A DNA stretch of 64,000 bases from Erythrobacter sp. BLCC-B19 (GCF_028621955.1 NZ_CP117516.1:2316001-2380000); one strand, 5' to 3'; shown: positions 18,480 through 28,310, numbered from the stretch's first letter. A program made the numbers and translations. The notes: a model not told the origin generated them from the letters alone.

Positions 18480-19101
18480 GCGAGGGGTCACTCCGGGTTT
18501 GACGGCATCAGGCCGGCGGCTGGTCATCGGCGTCGACGAGGCGGGGCGCGGGCCGCTCGCCGGGCCGGTGGTGGCTGCGGCCGTGGTTCTGGGCGCGGCG
18601 ATACCGGCAGGGCTCGACGATTCCAAGCGGCTTTCCGCAAAACGCCGCGCTGGGCTCGACGAAGCGATCCGGGCCAGCTGCGGCTGGGCGGTGGCGGTGG
18701 TCGAGCCGGACGAGATCGACCGGGTCAACATCTTCATGGCGACGATGCTGGCGATGACCCGCGCCGTGGCGAGCCTTGCGGGCGCGCTGGACGCAGCGCC
18801 CGGTGAAGTGCTGATCGACGGCAACATGACCCCCGCTGGCCGCTGCGCCGAATGGTGCTGGCCCGCCCGCGCGATCGTGGGCGGGGACGGGATCGAGCCC
18901 TGCATCTCCGCCGCCTCGATCATCGCCAAGGAATGGCGTGACCGGCTGATGCTGGAGGCCGCCGAGGCGTTCCCGCATTACGGGTGGGAGCGCAACAAGG
19001 GCTATGGCACCGCCGAACACATGGAAGCGCTGCGCCTGCACGGGCCGAGCCCGCTCCACCGCCGCAGCTTCGCGCCGGTCGCGCAGGCGGTCTTGATCTG
19101 A
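18478..19101 (+). CDS. rnhB: Ribonuclease HII
   Basis: A 207-residue enzyme that cleaves RNA in RNA-DNA hybrids and removes single ribonucleotides from DNA. The active-site motif VIGVDEAGRGPLAGP (Asp20, Glu21), LDDSKRLS, the third Asp in VLIDGN and SIIAKEWRD are present. ATG 18478 is the closest in-frame start to the domain. It overlaps the ATG of the divergent dehydrogenase gene, so each gene's 5' signals lie inside the other. rnhB next to ccrM is a conserved alphaproteobacterial arrangement. Confidence 0.93.
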   Translation: MRGVTPGLTASGRRLVIGVDEAGRGPLAGPVVAAAVVLGAAIPAGLDDSKRLSAKRRAGLDEAIRASCGWAVAVVEPDEIDRVNIFMATMLAMTRAVASLAGALDAAPGEVLIDGNMTPAGRCAEWCWPARAIVGGDGIEPCISAASIIAKEWRDRLMLEAAEAFPHYGWERNKGYGTAEHMEALRLHGPSPLHRRSFAPVAQAVLI

Positions 19102-19122
19102 TCGTCGCCTTCGGGCGCGGGT

Positions 19123-19275
19123 GAGTCCTCCCCGCCACACCCCTGCATCTGGAGTCTCGCCGCCAGGCGCGGACTCTACATCTTGTGCCGGACTCGTTTC
19201 GTTCCGCACACGCGACACATAATCGGCGACAAGCCACGCAAAATTAGGTGCTTGACGCGGACTCTTCAAAGACTC
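19123..19275. promoter_or_regulatory. Cluster of six GANTC sites in the ccrM promoter region
   Basis: GAGTC or GACTC occurs at 19123, 19152, 19172, 19191, 19260 and 19271 in the gap before ccrM. GANTC is the site methylated by CcrM, so methylation-dependent autoregulation is likely. In Caulobacter, GANTC sites in the ccrM promoter region reduce its transcription once fully methylated. Confidence 0.75.
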
Positions 19276-19280
19276 ATGCC

Positions 19281-19289
19281 TGTGGATAA
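19281..19289 (-). promoter_or_regulatory. Perfect DnaA box upstream of ccrM
   Basis: TGTGGATAA here is the complement of TTATCCACA, the strong consensus DnaA-binding site. It lies 31 bases before the ccrM start, just after the GANTC cluster. Confidence 0.7.
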
Positions 19290-20462
<1,173 letters not shown>

Positions 20463-20472
20463 TCGGCGCGGC

Positions 20473-21585
20473 ATGGCCGATTCCGTCTATCTCCACCCCG
20501 TCACGCTGGTCTCCGGCCCGCAGGCGGTGGAGGGCGGCGCGGTGCGGCTTGGCGGGAGCATGGCCTATGCCCGCGAATTCGCGCTGGTGCTGCGCGACGG
20601 GCGGGCGGTGGAGGAGCGGGTCACCGGCACCCGCGATGCGATCGAAGCGGCATTGGGACGGCTCTCCGGCGATCTGGCGGCAGATGCGGCAGAGCAATGG
20701 GCCCACCTCGCCAAGAGCCACCCGCCGCTCCAGCTGGGCGCGCGCACGGTGCGGCTCGATCAGCCGCAAATCATGGGCATCCTCAACGTAACGCCCGACA
20801 GTTTCTCCGACGGCGGCCAGCATGACGCAGCCGAGGCAGGCCGCGCGCACGCCGCTGCCATGCTCGAGGCGGGCGCGGCGATCATCGACATTGGCGGGGA
20901 AAGCACCCGGCCCGGCGCTTCGGCGACCTTCGAGGATGAGGAAATCCGCCGCGTTGTCCCGGCGGTCGAATATTGCGCGCAGATGGGCGCTGCGATCAGC
21001 CTCGACACACGGCGCGCAGGCGTGCTGGCGGCGGGGCTGGCGGCGGGGGCGCATATGGCGAACGACGTGTCGGCCCTGCGCTATGACCCGCGCAGCATCG
21101 AGGTGGTCGCGGGCGCGGGCTGCCCGGTGGTGCTGATGCACGCGCCGGGCGCGGGCGAGGATCTGCACAAGGGCGCAGGTTATGCCGATGTCGTGAGCGA
21201 AGTGTTCGACTTCCTCAAGGCCGCGCGCGGGCGGGCGATTGCGGCGGGCATCGCGGCAGAGCGGATCGTGCTCGATCCCGGCATCGGTTTCGGCAAGTCG
21301 CTCGCGGAAAACCTTGCGCTTCTCAATGCCCTGCCGCTGTTCCATGCGCTTGGCAGCCCGCTCTTGCTGGGGGTGAGCCGCAAGCGGTTGATCGGGGCGC
21401 TCTCGGCCGAGGAACCCGCCGACCAGCGCCTTGCGGGATCGCTGGCGCTGGCGATCAAGGGCATGGAAGCGGGCGTCCATCTATTGCGGGTGCATGATGT
21501 TGCCGAGACGGTGCAGGCGCGCAATGTCTGGCGCGGGCTCAAGGATGCCGCGCTGACCGATTACAGCACCCTGCCGCCGCTCTGA
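20473..21585 (+). CDS. folP: Dihydropteroate synthase
   Basis: A 370-residue folate-biosynthesis enzyme joining 6-hydroxymethyl-dihydropterin diphosphate to p-aminobenzoate; it is the sulfonamide target. Pterin-binding motifs are MGILNVTPDSFSDGG, IDIGGESTRPGA, VLDPGIGFGKS and LLGVSRKR. About 95 extra residues precede the catalytic domain, longer than the E. coli enzyme and seen in some alphaproteobacterial forms. ATG 20473 follows the ccrM stop closely, so the two are likely co-transcribed. Confidence 0.95.
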   Translation: MADSVYLHPVTLVSGPQAVEGGAVRLGGSMAYAREFALVLRDGRAVEERVTGTRDAIEAALGRLSGDLAADAAEQWAHLAKSHPPLQLGARTVRLDQPQIMGILNVTPDSFSDGGQHDAAEAGRAHAAAMLEAGAAIIDIGGESTRPGASATFEDEEIRRVVPAVEYCAQMGAAISLDTRRAGVLAAGLAAGAHMANDVSALRYDPRSIEVVAGAGCPVVLMHAPGAGEDLHKGAGYADVVSEVFDFLKAARGRAIAAGIAAERIVLDPGIGFGKSLAENLALLNALPLFHALGSPLLLGVSRKRLIGALSAEEPADQRLAGSLALAIKGMEAGVHLLRVHDVAETVQARNVWRGLKDAALTDYSTLPPL

Positions 21586-21665
21586 GGGGCTTTTCCTCGC
21601 GCCATAGTTCTGTCACGCAGGCGCGCCACATACCCCGCGCCAGACCCCTTGAAGGAGCCTTCCCC

Positions 21666-22847
21666 ATGCGCCGCATCCTGCTTGCCGCCACTGTCCTTGC
21701 CACTGCAGCCCTCACTGTCCCGCTGGCCGCGCATGATGACGAGCCTGCCCCGGCGCGCGGCGTTCCGGTCGCGGTCAGCGTTACGCCCGACCAGCTGCTC
21801 GAACCCTATTACGAAGCGCTGCGCCAGCAGGTGGTGATGCCGGTTGCGGGCGCGAACCCGGCGCTGTCCCCGTCGACCACGCTGACCCGCATCGCCTTTG
21901 GCAGCTGCAACCACCAGAACGCCCCGCAGCACATGTGGGCGCAGATCGCCGCGCAAAATCCGCAGCTGTTCCTGATGATTGGCGACAATGTCTATGGCGA
22001 CAACGGCTGGGACGCCGACGCGGGGCTGGAGAGCCTGCGCGCCTCCTATGCGCTACAGGCCTCGCACCCGGAATTCACCGGTTTCCGCGCCAAGGTGCCC
22101 ATGATGGCGACCTGGGACGACCATGATTTCGGCCTTAATGATGCCGGCGGCAACTTCCCCTTCCGGCGCTGGGCAGAAGACCTGTTCGAGACGTTCTGGG
22201 CCTCCTCCGACGCGGTCAAGGCGCGGCCCGGGGTCTATGACAGCACGATCACCGGGCCCGAGGGCAAGCGCGTGCAGGTGATCCTGCTCGACACCCGCTA
22301 TTTCCGCTCCAACCTCAAGCGTGCCCCGTGGAGCAAGGAGCGCCCGCCGCTGGGCGGCTATGTGCCGGAATACAGCCTCGATGCGACCGTGCTGGGCGAG
22401 GCGCAGTGGGCGTGGCTGGAGCAGGAGCTGGCCAAGCCCGCCGATGTGCGTATCGTGGTGTCCTCCACCCAGATCATCACCACCGCCCACCAGTTCGAAG
22501 GCTGGACCAATTTCCCGGTCGAACGCAACCGCCTGTTCGAAGCGCTCAAAGGCCGCGAGGCGAGCGGGCTGGTGCTGCTGTCGGGTGATCGTCATGCGGG
22601 CGGGGTCTATACCACGCAGTACAAGGGCGAGACCCTGTGGGAGCTGACCAGCTCGTCATTGAACCTCTCCTTCGGCAGCGACAACGACCGCAGCACCGCG
22701 CGCGAGCCTGATCCGGCGCGGGTGGGCAAGTTCTTCTCGGAGGAGAATTACGGCCTAGTCGATATCGACTGGAAGGCGAAGAAGCTGACCCTGACGCTCA
22801 AGAACAACACCAGCGGCAACCTGGCCGAGCAGGTCTACAATTGGTGA
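21666..22847 (+). CDS. PhoD-like alkaline phosphatase family protein
   Basis: A 393-residue exported metallophosphoesterase. The signal peptide MRRILLAATVLATAALTVPLAAHD is clear and a GAAGGAG-type site precedes the ATG. Metal-ligand motifs are RIAFGSCNHQN, LMIGDNVYGDN, ATWDDHDFG and LSGDRHAGG. The family includes PhoD phosphatases/phosphodiesterases that use Ca/Fe; this short version may act on phosphodiesters or lipids outside the inner membrane. It is a single gene, ending 11 bases before a perfect parS palindrome. Confidence 0.9.
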   Translation: MRRILLAATVLATAALTVPLAAHDDEPAPARGVPVAVSVTPDQLLEPYYEALRQQVVMPVAGANPALSPSTTLTRIAFGSCNHQNAPQHMWAQIAAQNPQLFLMIGDNVYGDNGWDADAGLESLRASYALQASHPEFTGFRAKVPMMATWDDHDFGLNDAGGNFPFRRWAEDLFETFWASSDAVKARPGVYDSTITGPEGKRVQVILLDTRYFRSNLKRAPWSKERPPLGGYVPEYSLDATVLGEAQWAWLEQELAKPADVRIVVSSTQIITTAHQFEGWTNFPVERNRLFEALKGREASGLVLLSGDRHAGGVYTTQYKGETLWELTSSSLNLSFGSDNDRSTAREPDPARVGKFFSEENYGLVDIDWKAKKLTLTLKNNTSGNLAEQVYNW

Positions 22848-22858
22848 TGTTCTACTAA

Positions 22859-22874
22859 TGTTTCACGTGAAACA
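22859..22874. promoter_or_regulatory. parS: Perfect parS palindrome (ParB binding site)
   Basis: TGTTTCACGTGAAACA is a perfect 16 bp palindrome matching the chromosomal parS consensus. It is intergenic, between convergent PhoD-like and SDR genes, 12.6 kb from the site at 10285. Confidence 0.92.
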
Positions 22875-22915
22875 TTTTCAGCCCTGTTGGAATCGCGCTA
22901 ATAATCGGCGCGATT

Positions 22916-23677
22916 TCAGAGGGTAAAGCCGCCGTCCGAAACCATCACATGGCCGGTAATGTTGGAAGCGGCGTCTGACAGCAGGTAAAGGATGCTGTCG
23001 GCCATCTCTTCCGAGGTCGCAAACCGGCCCATCGGCGTGGTCTTGGCCATGCGCGCGATGGTCGCCTCGCGGCCGATGGCGGCGACGGCGGCGTTGAAGT
23101 CCGCGCCGCTTTCCCAGATCGCGGTATCGACCCCGCCGGGGGCTATGGCATTGATACGGATGCCGTTCTTGGCGTGTTCGAGAGCCGCAATGCGGGTCAT
23201 GTGCGCGACGGCTGCCTTCGACACCCCATAGGGGCCGATCCCAGCAACGGGCTTGATGCCGGTGGTCGATGATACGACAACCACGCTGCCCTTGCGTCCC
23301 TCCATCGCCCGCAGCGAATGGGCGAGGGTGAGGAACGCGCCGTCGAGGTTGACCGCCATCACCCGGCGCCATTCTTCGAGCGAAACCGATGCAATGGGCC
23401 CACCCGAACCGATGCCTGCGTTGACGATGGCATGGTCAAGACCCGTCAAAGCCCCGACAATGCCCTGCCAAAGACCGTCATCAGCCACGCTGCCGGCGAT
23501 ACGCTCGACTTCGCACCCGCCAAGGTCGAGCGCGTCCAGCCCGGCTGCGTCGACATCGACCAGCACCAGCCGCGCCGCCCCCCGCGCTGCCAGCGCCCGC
23601 GCGCACGCCGCCCCGATCCCCGAAGCCGCCCCGGTGACAAGCGCCGTGCGCCCGCTGAAATCCTGCAAGTTGGTCAT
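22916..23677 (-). CDS. Short-chain dehydrogenase/reductase
   Basis: A 253-residue classical SDR from ATG 23677. It shows the Rossmann motif TGAASGIGAA, the NAG motif (VNAGIG), the catalytic SSTTG serine and the YGVSKAA Tyr-Lys pair, and ends in DGGFTL. The acidic residue VDVDAAG after strand 2 points to NAD rather than NADP. It follows another SDR on the same strand by 46 bases, so they probably form a small catabolic or modification operon. Substrate unknown. Confidence 0.92.
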   Translation of the reverse strand: MTNLQDFSGRTALVTGAASGIGAACARALAARGAARLVLVDVDAAGLDALDLGGCEVERIAGSVADDGLWQGIVGALTGLDHAIVNAGIGSGGPIASVSLEEWRRVMAVNLDGAFLTLAHSLRAMEGRKGSVVVVSSTTGIKPVAGIGPYGVSKAAVAHMTRIAALEHAKNGIRINAIAPGGVDTAIWESGADFNAAVAAIGREATIARMAKTTPMGRFATSEEMADSILYLLSDAASNITGHVMVSDGGFTL

Positions 23678-23723
23678 GACGGGGGCTGCTAGGCGCGCGG
23701 CCCCCGCCAATCAAGCGCGGCGT

Positions 23724-24503
23724 CTATCCGGGCGAGGCGGCGCTGCCTGCCAGCAATCCGCCATCGAGCGTCAGTTCCGCGCCGGTCATGTAGCCGCTCT
23801 CCTCGCTGGCGAGATAGACGGCGAGGGCGGCGACCTCCTCCGGCGTGCCGAAGCGCTTCAGCGGCGTGTCGGCGACGAGGGCCGTCATGTTCGCCTCGCG
23901 CTCCGGCCCCTCGCCCAGCATCGGCTCCCACATCGGGGTGAGCACCGCTGCCGGGTGGATCGAATTGCAGCGCACCTGCCAGCCCGCTTGCGCGGCATAG
24001 AGCGCGACCGATTTCGAATGGTTGCGGATCGCCGCCTTGGACGCGGCATAGGCCGCCGCGCCGGGTATCCCGACCAGCCCCGACCGCGAGGAGATGTTGA
24101 TGATCGAGCCCTTGCGGCGCTCCCGCATCGCCCTGAGGGCATAGCGGCAGCCGAGGAAGGTGCCATCAGTGTTGACCGCGTGGACCGCGCGCCAGTCGGC
24201 CAGGCTGGCGTGTTCGGGATCGTGGGGCACCATGCCGCCTTCGAACCCGGTGATCCCGGCATTGTTGACCACCACGTCGGCAACCGGATGGAGCGCGGCG
24301 AGCGCCTCCCAATCGGCCTCGCTGCGGACGTCGAGTTTCAGGAATTCGGCACCGAGTTCGGCCGCGCTCACCGCGCCGCCTTGGGTGTCGATATCGGTGA
24401 GGAGGACGCGCGCGCCCTCGGCGATGAAAGCGGCGCAGATCGCGCGGCCAATGCCGCGCGCAGCCCCGGTGACGACGCAGAACGCGCCTTGCAATCTAGG
24501 CAA
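23724..24503 (-). CDS. Short-chain dehydrogenase/reductase
   Basis: A 259-residue classical SDR with [17 protein letters not shown], the ISSRSG serine and the YAASKAA Tyr-Lys pair. LTDIDTQGG after strand 2 suggests NAD preference. The C-terminal half ([22 protein letters not shown]) is typical. It lies upstream of a related SDR on the same strand. The two share only the family fold, so they may catalyse successive steps. It resembles cyclopentanol/3-beta-hydroxysteroid-type dehydrogenases in pattern; the actual substrate cannot be inferred safely. Confidence 0.92.
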   Translation of the reverse strand: MPRLQGAFCVVTGAARGIGRAICAAFIAEGARVLLTDIDTQGGAVSAAELGAEFLKLDVRSEADWEALAALHPVADVVVNNAGITGFEGGMVPHDPEHASLADWRAVHAVNTDGTFLGCRYALRAMRERRKGSIINISSRSGLVGIPGAAAYAASKAAIRNHSKSVALYAAQAGWQVRCNSIHPAAVLTPMWEPMLGEGPEREANMTALVADTPLKRFGTPEEVAALAVYLASEESGYMTGAELTLDGGLLAGSAASPG

Positions 24504-24635
24504 GGAGAAACCTCGGGTATGGGAAGTGAACAGGGGCGGGCGCAGTGTGCCCTGCCGAATGTGCTGTTGCCGCCTTAGCGGTGACGCTTGTTCACTTGAC
24601 CAACTCCTCGTGCCGAGGCGCCCCGACTAGCGGCA

Positions 24636-26081
24636 TCAGGCCGCGTTATCAATCCCGAGGTCGCTGAGCTTGCGATAGAGCGTCGAGCGCCCGATCCCCA
24701 GCCTGCGCGCCACTTCGGTCATGCGCCCGCGGTAGTGCCCGATGGCAAGGCGGATCACGTCGGCCTCGATCTCTTCCAATGGGCGCAGGTTGCCGTCGGG
24801 GGTGTAGAGCATGATGCCCACGCCCTCATGGGTGCTGGCGCTGGTCACGCTGCCCTGCTCGCCGAGCATTTCGGACAATTGCGGGAAGCTGTCGGCGGTC
24901 AGCGAATTGCCTTCGCAATACACCGCCGCGCGGAACAGCACCGATTGCAGCTGGCGAACATTGCCCGGCCAGTCATAGGCAGCAAGCAGCGCCAGCGCCG
25001 AATCGCTGACCGACAGGTGATTGAGGCCCGGCTGCTCGCCGATGCGGGCGAGGAAGTGGCGGGTGAGCGCAGGAATGTCCCCCGTGCGATCGCGCAAGGG
25101 TGGCAGCACGATCCGGGTCGCACCCAGCTTGGCCGCAAGGCCTGCGTCGAACTGGCCGGTGTCCACCATCCGGTCGAGCCCGACATTGCTGGTGACCAGC
25201 AGCCGCACATCGACGCGGAAACCGTAGCTGGCCCCGACCGGGCGGATGATGCCGGTCTCCAGCGCTTCGGCGAGGCGCTGCTGGAGGACGGGGGTGAGAC
25301 GGTCGATCTCGTCGAGGATCAGCGTGCCGCCGTCGCAATGCTGGAACGCGCCGATCTGGCGGTCGAAGGCGCCGGGGAAGCTGCCGGGTTCGTGGCCGAA
25401 CAGCACCGAATCGATCGAACCCGGCGGAACCGAGGCAAGGTTGATGGTGCGCAGCGGATCCTTGGCGCGCGGGGATGCGCCATGCATGGCGCGCATCAGC
25501 ATTTCCTTGCCGGTGCCGCTTTCGCCTTCGATGAGCACATGGCCATGCCCGCGCGCGGCCTTGGCAGCCTGCGCCAGCGCGGCGCGGAAGCTGGGCGCGG
25601 TGCCGATCATCGCGTCGAAATCGAGCGTGGCCGACATCTTTTCAGTGAGCGGAGCAAGCTCGTCGCGCGGGGCTTGCCGGGCGGTGACGGTGCGCAGCGC
25701 CTCCATCAGCCGGTCGGGCGAGACAGGCTTGACCAGATAGTCGCTCGCGCCTGCCCGCATCGCTTCCACCGCCAGCAGCGGCGAGGCGCTGGTGGTGAGC
25801 ATCAGGATCGGCAGGGCGGGGCGGCGCGACTTGAGTTCGGCGATCAGCGCGCAGGCATCATCGCCGGGCACCCATTGATCGAGCAGGATCGCGGAAAGCT
25901 GCATCCCCTCGCGCGTGCCCAGCATCGCGATCGCGGTTTCGGCATCCGGGGCGACGACGGTGCGCCAGCCATCGCGCGCGGCAATCGCGGTGATGAGCCG
26001 GCTCTGGGCAGGCTCGTCATCGATCAGCATGACGATTCGCGCGTCTTCCTGCGCTTCGGGGTGGCAATCAATGTCCGCCAT
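24636..26081 (-). CDS. NtrC-like response regulator with degenerate sigma-54 loop
   Basis: A 481-residue regulator from ATG 26081. The receiver domain (residues 15-130) has phospho-acceptor Asp68 and Lys118. The AAA+ domain has Walker A GESGTGKE at 186-193 and Walker B LILDEID. The sigma-54 contact loop, normally GAFTGA, reads GSFPGA at 233-238 and lacks the essential threonine. A Fis-type helix-turn-helix (MTEVARRLGIGRSTLYRKL) ends the protein. It may act as a DNA-binding regulator without sigma-54 activation. No partner kinase is adjacent. Confidence 0.9.
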   Translation of the reverse strand: MADIDCHPEAQEDARIVMLIDDEPAQSRLITAIAARDGWRTVVAPDAETAIAMLGTREGMQLSAILLDQWVPGDDACALIAELKSRRPALPILMLTTSASPLLAVEAMRAGASDYLVKPVSPDRLMEALRTVTARQAPRDELAPLTEKMSATLDFDAMIGTAPSFRAALAQAAKAARGHGHVLIEGESGTGKEMLMRAMHGASPRAKDPLRTINLASVPPGSIDSVLFGHEPGSFPGAFDRQIGAFQHCDGGTLILDEIDRLTPVLQQRLAEALETGIIRPVGASYGFRVDVRLLVTSNVGLDRMVDTGQFDAGLAAKLGATRIVLPPLRDRTGDIPALTRHFLARIGEQPGLNHLSVSDSALALLAAYDWPGNVRQLQSVLFRAAVYCEGNSLTADSFPQLSEMLGEQGSVTSASTHEGVGIMLYTPDGNLRPLEEIEADVIRLAIGHYRGRMTEVARRLGIGRSTLYRKLSDLGIDNAA

Positions 26082-26376
26082 AGGTGGTGCCGCTCGCTTG
26101 TCCTTGTCTCGCCGGGCGACCCAGCCCGATCCGACGCAAGCGACCCATCTAAGGCCGGGAGGTAAAAACGTGATTAAGACTGTGCCGGGTCGGGACAGTT
26201 GGGGGACAGGCGCGCGGCGGGGCGGCAGAGGGCGGACTCTCATTAAAGGTGGCTTGAGATAGCGCGCGCGCTTCGATACGGAACCGGGCATGGGCCATGA
26301 GGCCCGCTTTTTCGCCAACCATTCGGCAACCAAATGCTCGCCCGAGCGTTTGGAGGCCCAAGGGGAATTACAGATC

Positions 26377-26499
26377 ATGACTGTTCACGACATGGAAAAG
26401 GCCACGGCCACCTACAGCGGCTTCATGGCCACGCTGAAATGGGCCGTCCCGGTGATCGCGGTGATCGTGCTCGCCGTCGTCTCCGCGATTGCCAGCTAA
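26377..26499 (+). CDS. aa3-type cytochrome c oxidase subunit IV
   Basis: A 40-residue single-helix protein (MEKATATYSGFMATLKWAVP then VIAVIVLAVVSAIAS). This matches the bacterial aa3 oxidase subunit IV family, a small subunit that wraps the oxidase core in Paracoccus and Rhodobacter. The oxidase genes themselves are not in the window. It lies 12 bases before pntAA, suggesting co-transcription with the transhydrogenase. The ATG at 26377 was chosen because the conserved sequence begins there. Confidence 0.85.
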   Translation: MTVHDMEKATATYSGFMATLKWAVPVIAVIVLAVVSAIAS

Positions 26500-26511
26500 G
26501 TCGGCGCGCGC

Positions 26512-27633
26512 GTGAAGATCGCCATCCTGACAGAGCGCGCCTCGGGCGAGACGCGCGTTGCCGCCACGCCGGAAACGGCGAAGAAGTTTGCCGCGCTGGG
26601 CTGCACGGTCGCTCTCGAGGCCGGGGCGGGGGTGATCTCCTCGATCACCGATGCCGCCTATGCAGAGGCGGGGGCCGAGGTCGGCGATGCGGCGGCAACC
26701 GTGAAGGATGCCGACATCGTGCTCGGCATTCAGGCGCCCGATGTGGCGCTGCTGGCGGGCGCGAAGCCGGGCGCGATGGTGGCGGCACTGTTCGATCCCT
26801 TCACCAAGCGTGATGTGGTCGATGCCTATGCGGCGGCCGGGTTCGAGGCGCTGAGCATGGAGTTCATGCCGCGCATCACCCGCGCGCAATCGATGGATGT
26901 CTTGTCCTCGCAGTCCAACCTTGCGGGGTACAAGGCGGTGCTGGCAGCGGCGGATGCCTATGGCCGCGCTTTCCCGATGATGATGACGGCAGCCGGCACG
27001 GTGCAGGCTGCGCGCGTCTTCATCATGGGTGTGGGCGTGGCGGGGCTTCAGGCTATTGCGACAGCCCGCCGTTTGGGCGCGCAGGTCTCGGCGACCGACG
27101 TGCGCTCGGCCACCAAGGAGCAGATCCAGTCGCTGGGTGCCAAGGCGATCTTCGTCGAGAATGTCGCGGGGATCGAGGGCGAAGGTTCGGGCGGCTATGC
27201 CACCGAAATGAGCGAGGAATACCAGAAGGCGCAGGCCGAACTGGTCTCCGGCCACATCGCCAAGCAGGATATCGTCATCACCACCGCGCTGATCCCGGGC
27301 CGCGCCGCCCCGCGCCTCATCACCGACGCACAGATCGCAACGATGAAGCCGGGCAGCGTGATCTATGACCTTGCGGTCGCGCAAGGGGGCAACGTGGAAG
27401 GCTCGGTTGCCGATCAGGTGGTGGAAAAGCACGGTGTGAAAATCATCGGCTATTCGAACACCCCGGCAACGCTTCCCGCCGACGCCTCGGCGCTGTTCGC
27501 GCGCAACCACTACAATTTCCTCAGCGCCTTCTGGGACAAGGAGAGCGGCAAGCCCGTGCTCGACGAGGAAATCGGCAACGCCATCCGCCTGACGCAGGGC
27601 GGCAAGGTCGTCAACGAGCGGTTGCTCGGCTGA
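26512..27633 (+). CDS. pntAA: NAD(P) transhydrogenase subunit alpha-1
   Basis: A 373-residue NAD(H)-binding subunit (domain I) of the proton-translocating transhydrogenase, which drives hydride transfer from NADH to NADP+. It begins KIAILTERASGETRVAATPE and contains the nucleotide-binding GVGVAGLQAIATARRLGAQV and the RQD-type loop region around SMEFMPRITRAQSMD. Start is GTG 26512. As in many alphaproteobacteria the alpha subunit is split into two genes (pntAA, pntAB). Here a PH-domain gene is placed between them. Confidence 0.95.
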   Translation: MKIAILTERASGETRVAATPETAKKFAALGCTVALEAGAGVISSITDAAYAEAGAEVGDAAATVKDADIVLGIQAPDVALLAGAKPGAMVAALFDPFTKRDVVDAYAAAGFEALSMEFMPRITRAQSMDVLSSQSNLAGYKAVLAAADAYGRAFPMMMTAAGTVQAARVFIMGVGVAGLQAIATARRLGAQVSATDVRSATKEQIQSLGAKAIFVENVAGIEGEGSGGYATEMSEEYQKAQAELVSGHIAKQDIVITTALIPGRAAPRLITDAQIATMKPGSVIYDLAVAQGGNVEGSVADQVVEKHGVKIIGYSNTPATLPADASALFARNHYNFLSAFWDKESGKPVLDEEIGNAIRLTQGGKVVNERLLG

Positions 27634-27637
27634 GCCG

Positions 27638-28003
27638 ATGGGCCTGATCAACGCCTCGCCGTGGGATGCCGCGGACGCCGCTGAAGACCTCGCCTATGCG
27701 CTGGGCAAGGGCGAGGTCGTGCGGCTGGCCTTCAAGCTGGTGCGCGATTCGATCATCTTCACCGATCGCCGCATCCTGATGATCGACATTCAGGGGCTGA
27801 CCGGATCGAAGAAACGCTTCGTGACGATCCCCTACCGCGCGATCACCACCTTCACGCTCGAAAGCGCCGGGCACTTCGACCTCGATACCGAGGTGACGCT
27901 GACCGTTTCCGGCTCTGCGCCGATCGCCTTCAATGTCAGCCGCGGCGCGGATGTGCCGGGGCTGGTCACGCTGCTCACCGAATATCTCGCGCCCGGAAAA
28001 TAG
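27638..28003 (+). CDS. PH domain-like protein inside the pnt operon
   Basis: A 121-residue soluble protein starting 4 bases after pntAA. The pattern (EVVRLAFKLVRDSIIFTDRR, LMIDIQGLTGSKKRFVTIPY, HFDLDTEVTLTVSG) fits the bacterial PH domain family bPH_1, an eight-strand beta fold with unknown ligand. There is no signal or membrane segment. Its position between pntAA and pntAB, with short spacing both sides, means it is transcribed with the transhydrogenase. A role in assembly or membrane association is inference. Confidence 0.85.
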   Translation: MGLINASPWDAADAAEDLAYALGKGEVVRLAFKLVRDSIIFTDRRILMIDIQGLTGSKKRFVTIPYRAITTFTLESAGHFDLDTEVTLTVSGSAPIAFNVSRGADVPGLVTLLTEYLAPGK

Positions 28004-28024
28004 ACCGGCAAAGAGGGGCATCTC

Positions 28025-28306
28025 ATGGACTTCATCTCAATTCTCAGCATCTTCGTGCTGGCCTGCTTCGTGGGCTATTACGTTGTCTGGTCGGTGACCC
28101 CGGCGCTGCACACCCCGCTGATGGCGGTGACCAATGCGATCTCGTCGGTGATCATCGTCGGCGCGCTGATCGCTGCGGCCGAGGCCGAGAACCCGGTGGC
28201 GAAGTATCTCGCGCTCGCGGGCGTGGTGATGGCCAGCATCAACATCTTCGGCGGCTTTGCCGTGACCGAGCGAATGCTCGCGATGTACAAGAAGAAGGAG
28301 AAGTAA
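28025..28306 (+). CDS. pntAB: NAD(P) transhydrogenase subunit alpha-2 (membrane part)
   Basis: A 93-residue membrane protein with three hydrophobic helices (FISILSIFVLACFVGYYVVW, then TNAISSVIIVGALIAAA, then LALAGVVMASINIFGGF). VTPALHTPLMAVTNAISS is the family signature of the small alpha subunit, which forms half of the proton channel with PntB. It sits directly before pntB with a 4-base gap. The ATG at 28025 is preceded by an AGAGGGG-type site. Confidence 0.95.
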   Translation: MDFISILSIFVLACFVGYYVVWSVTPALHTPLMAVTNAISSVIIVGALIAAAEAENPVAKYLALAGVVMASINIFGGFAVTERMLAMYKKKEK

Positions 28307-28310
28307 TCCC

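Noticed and set aside
24735-26165. Long plus-strand open frame opposite the NtrC-like gene
   Set aside because: Compositional shadow; the minus strand holds receiver, AAA+ and Fis domains.
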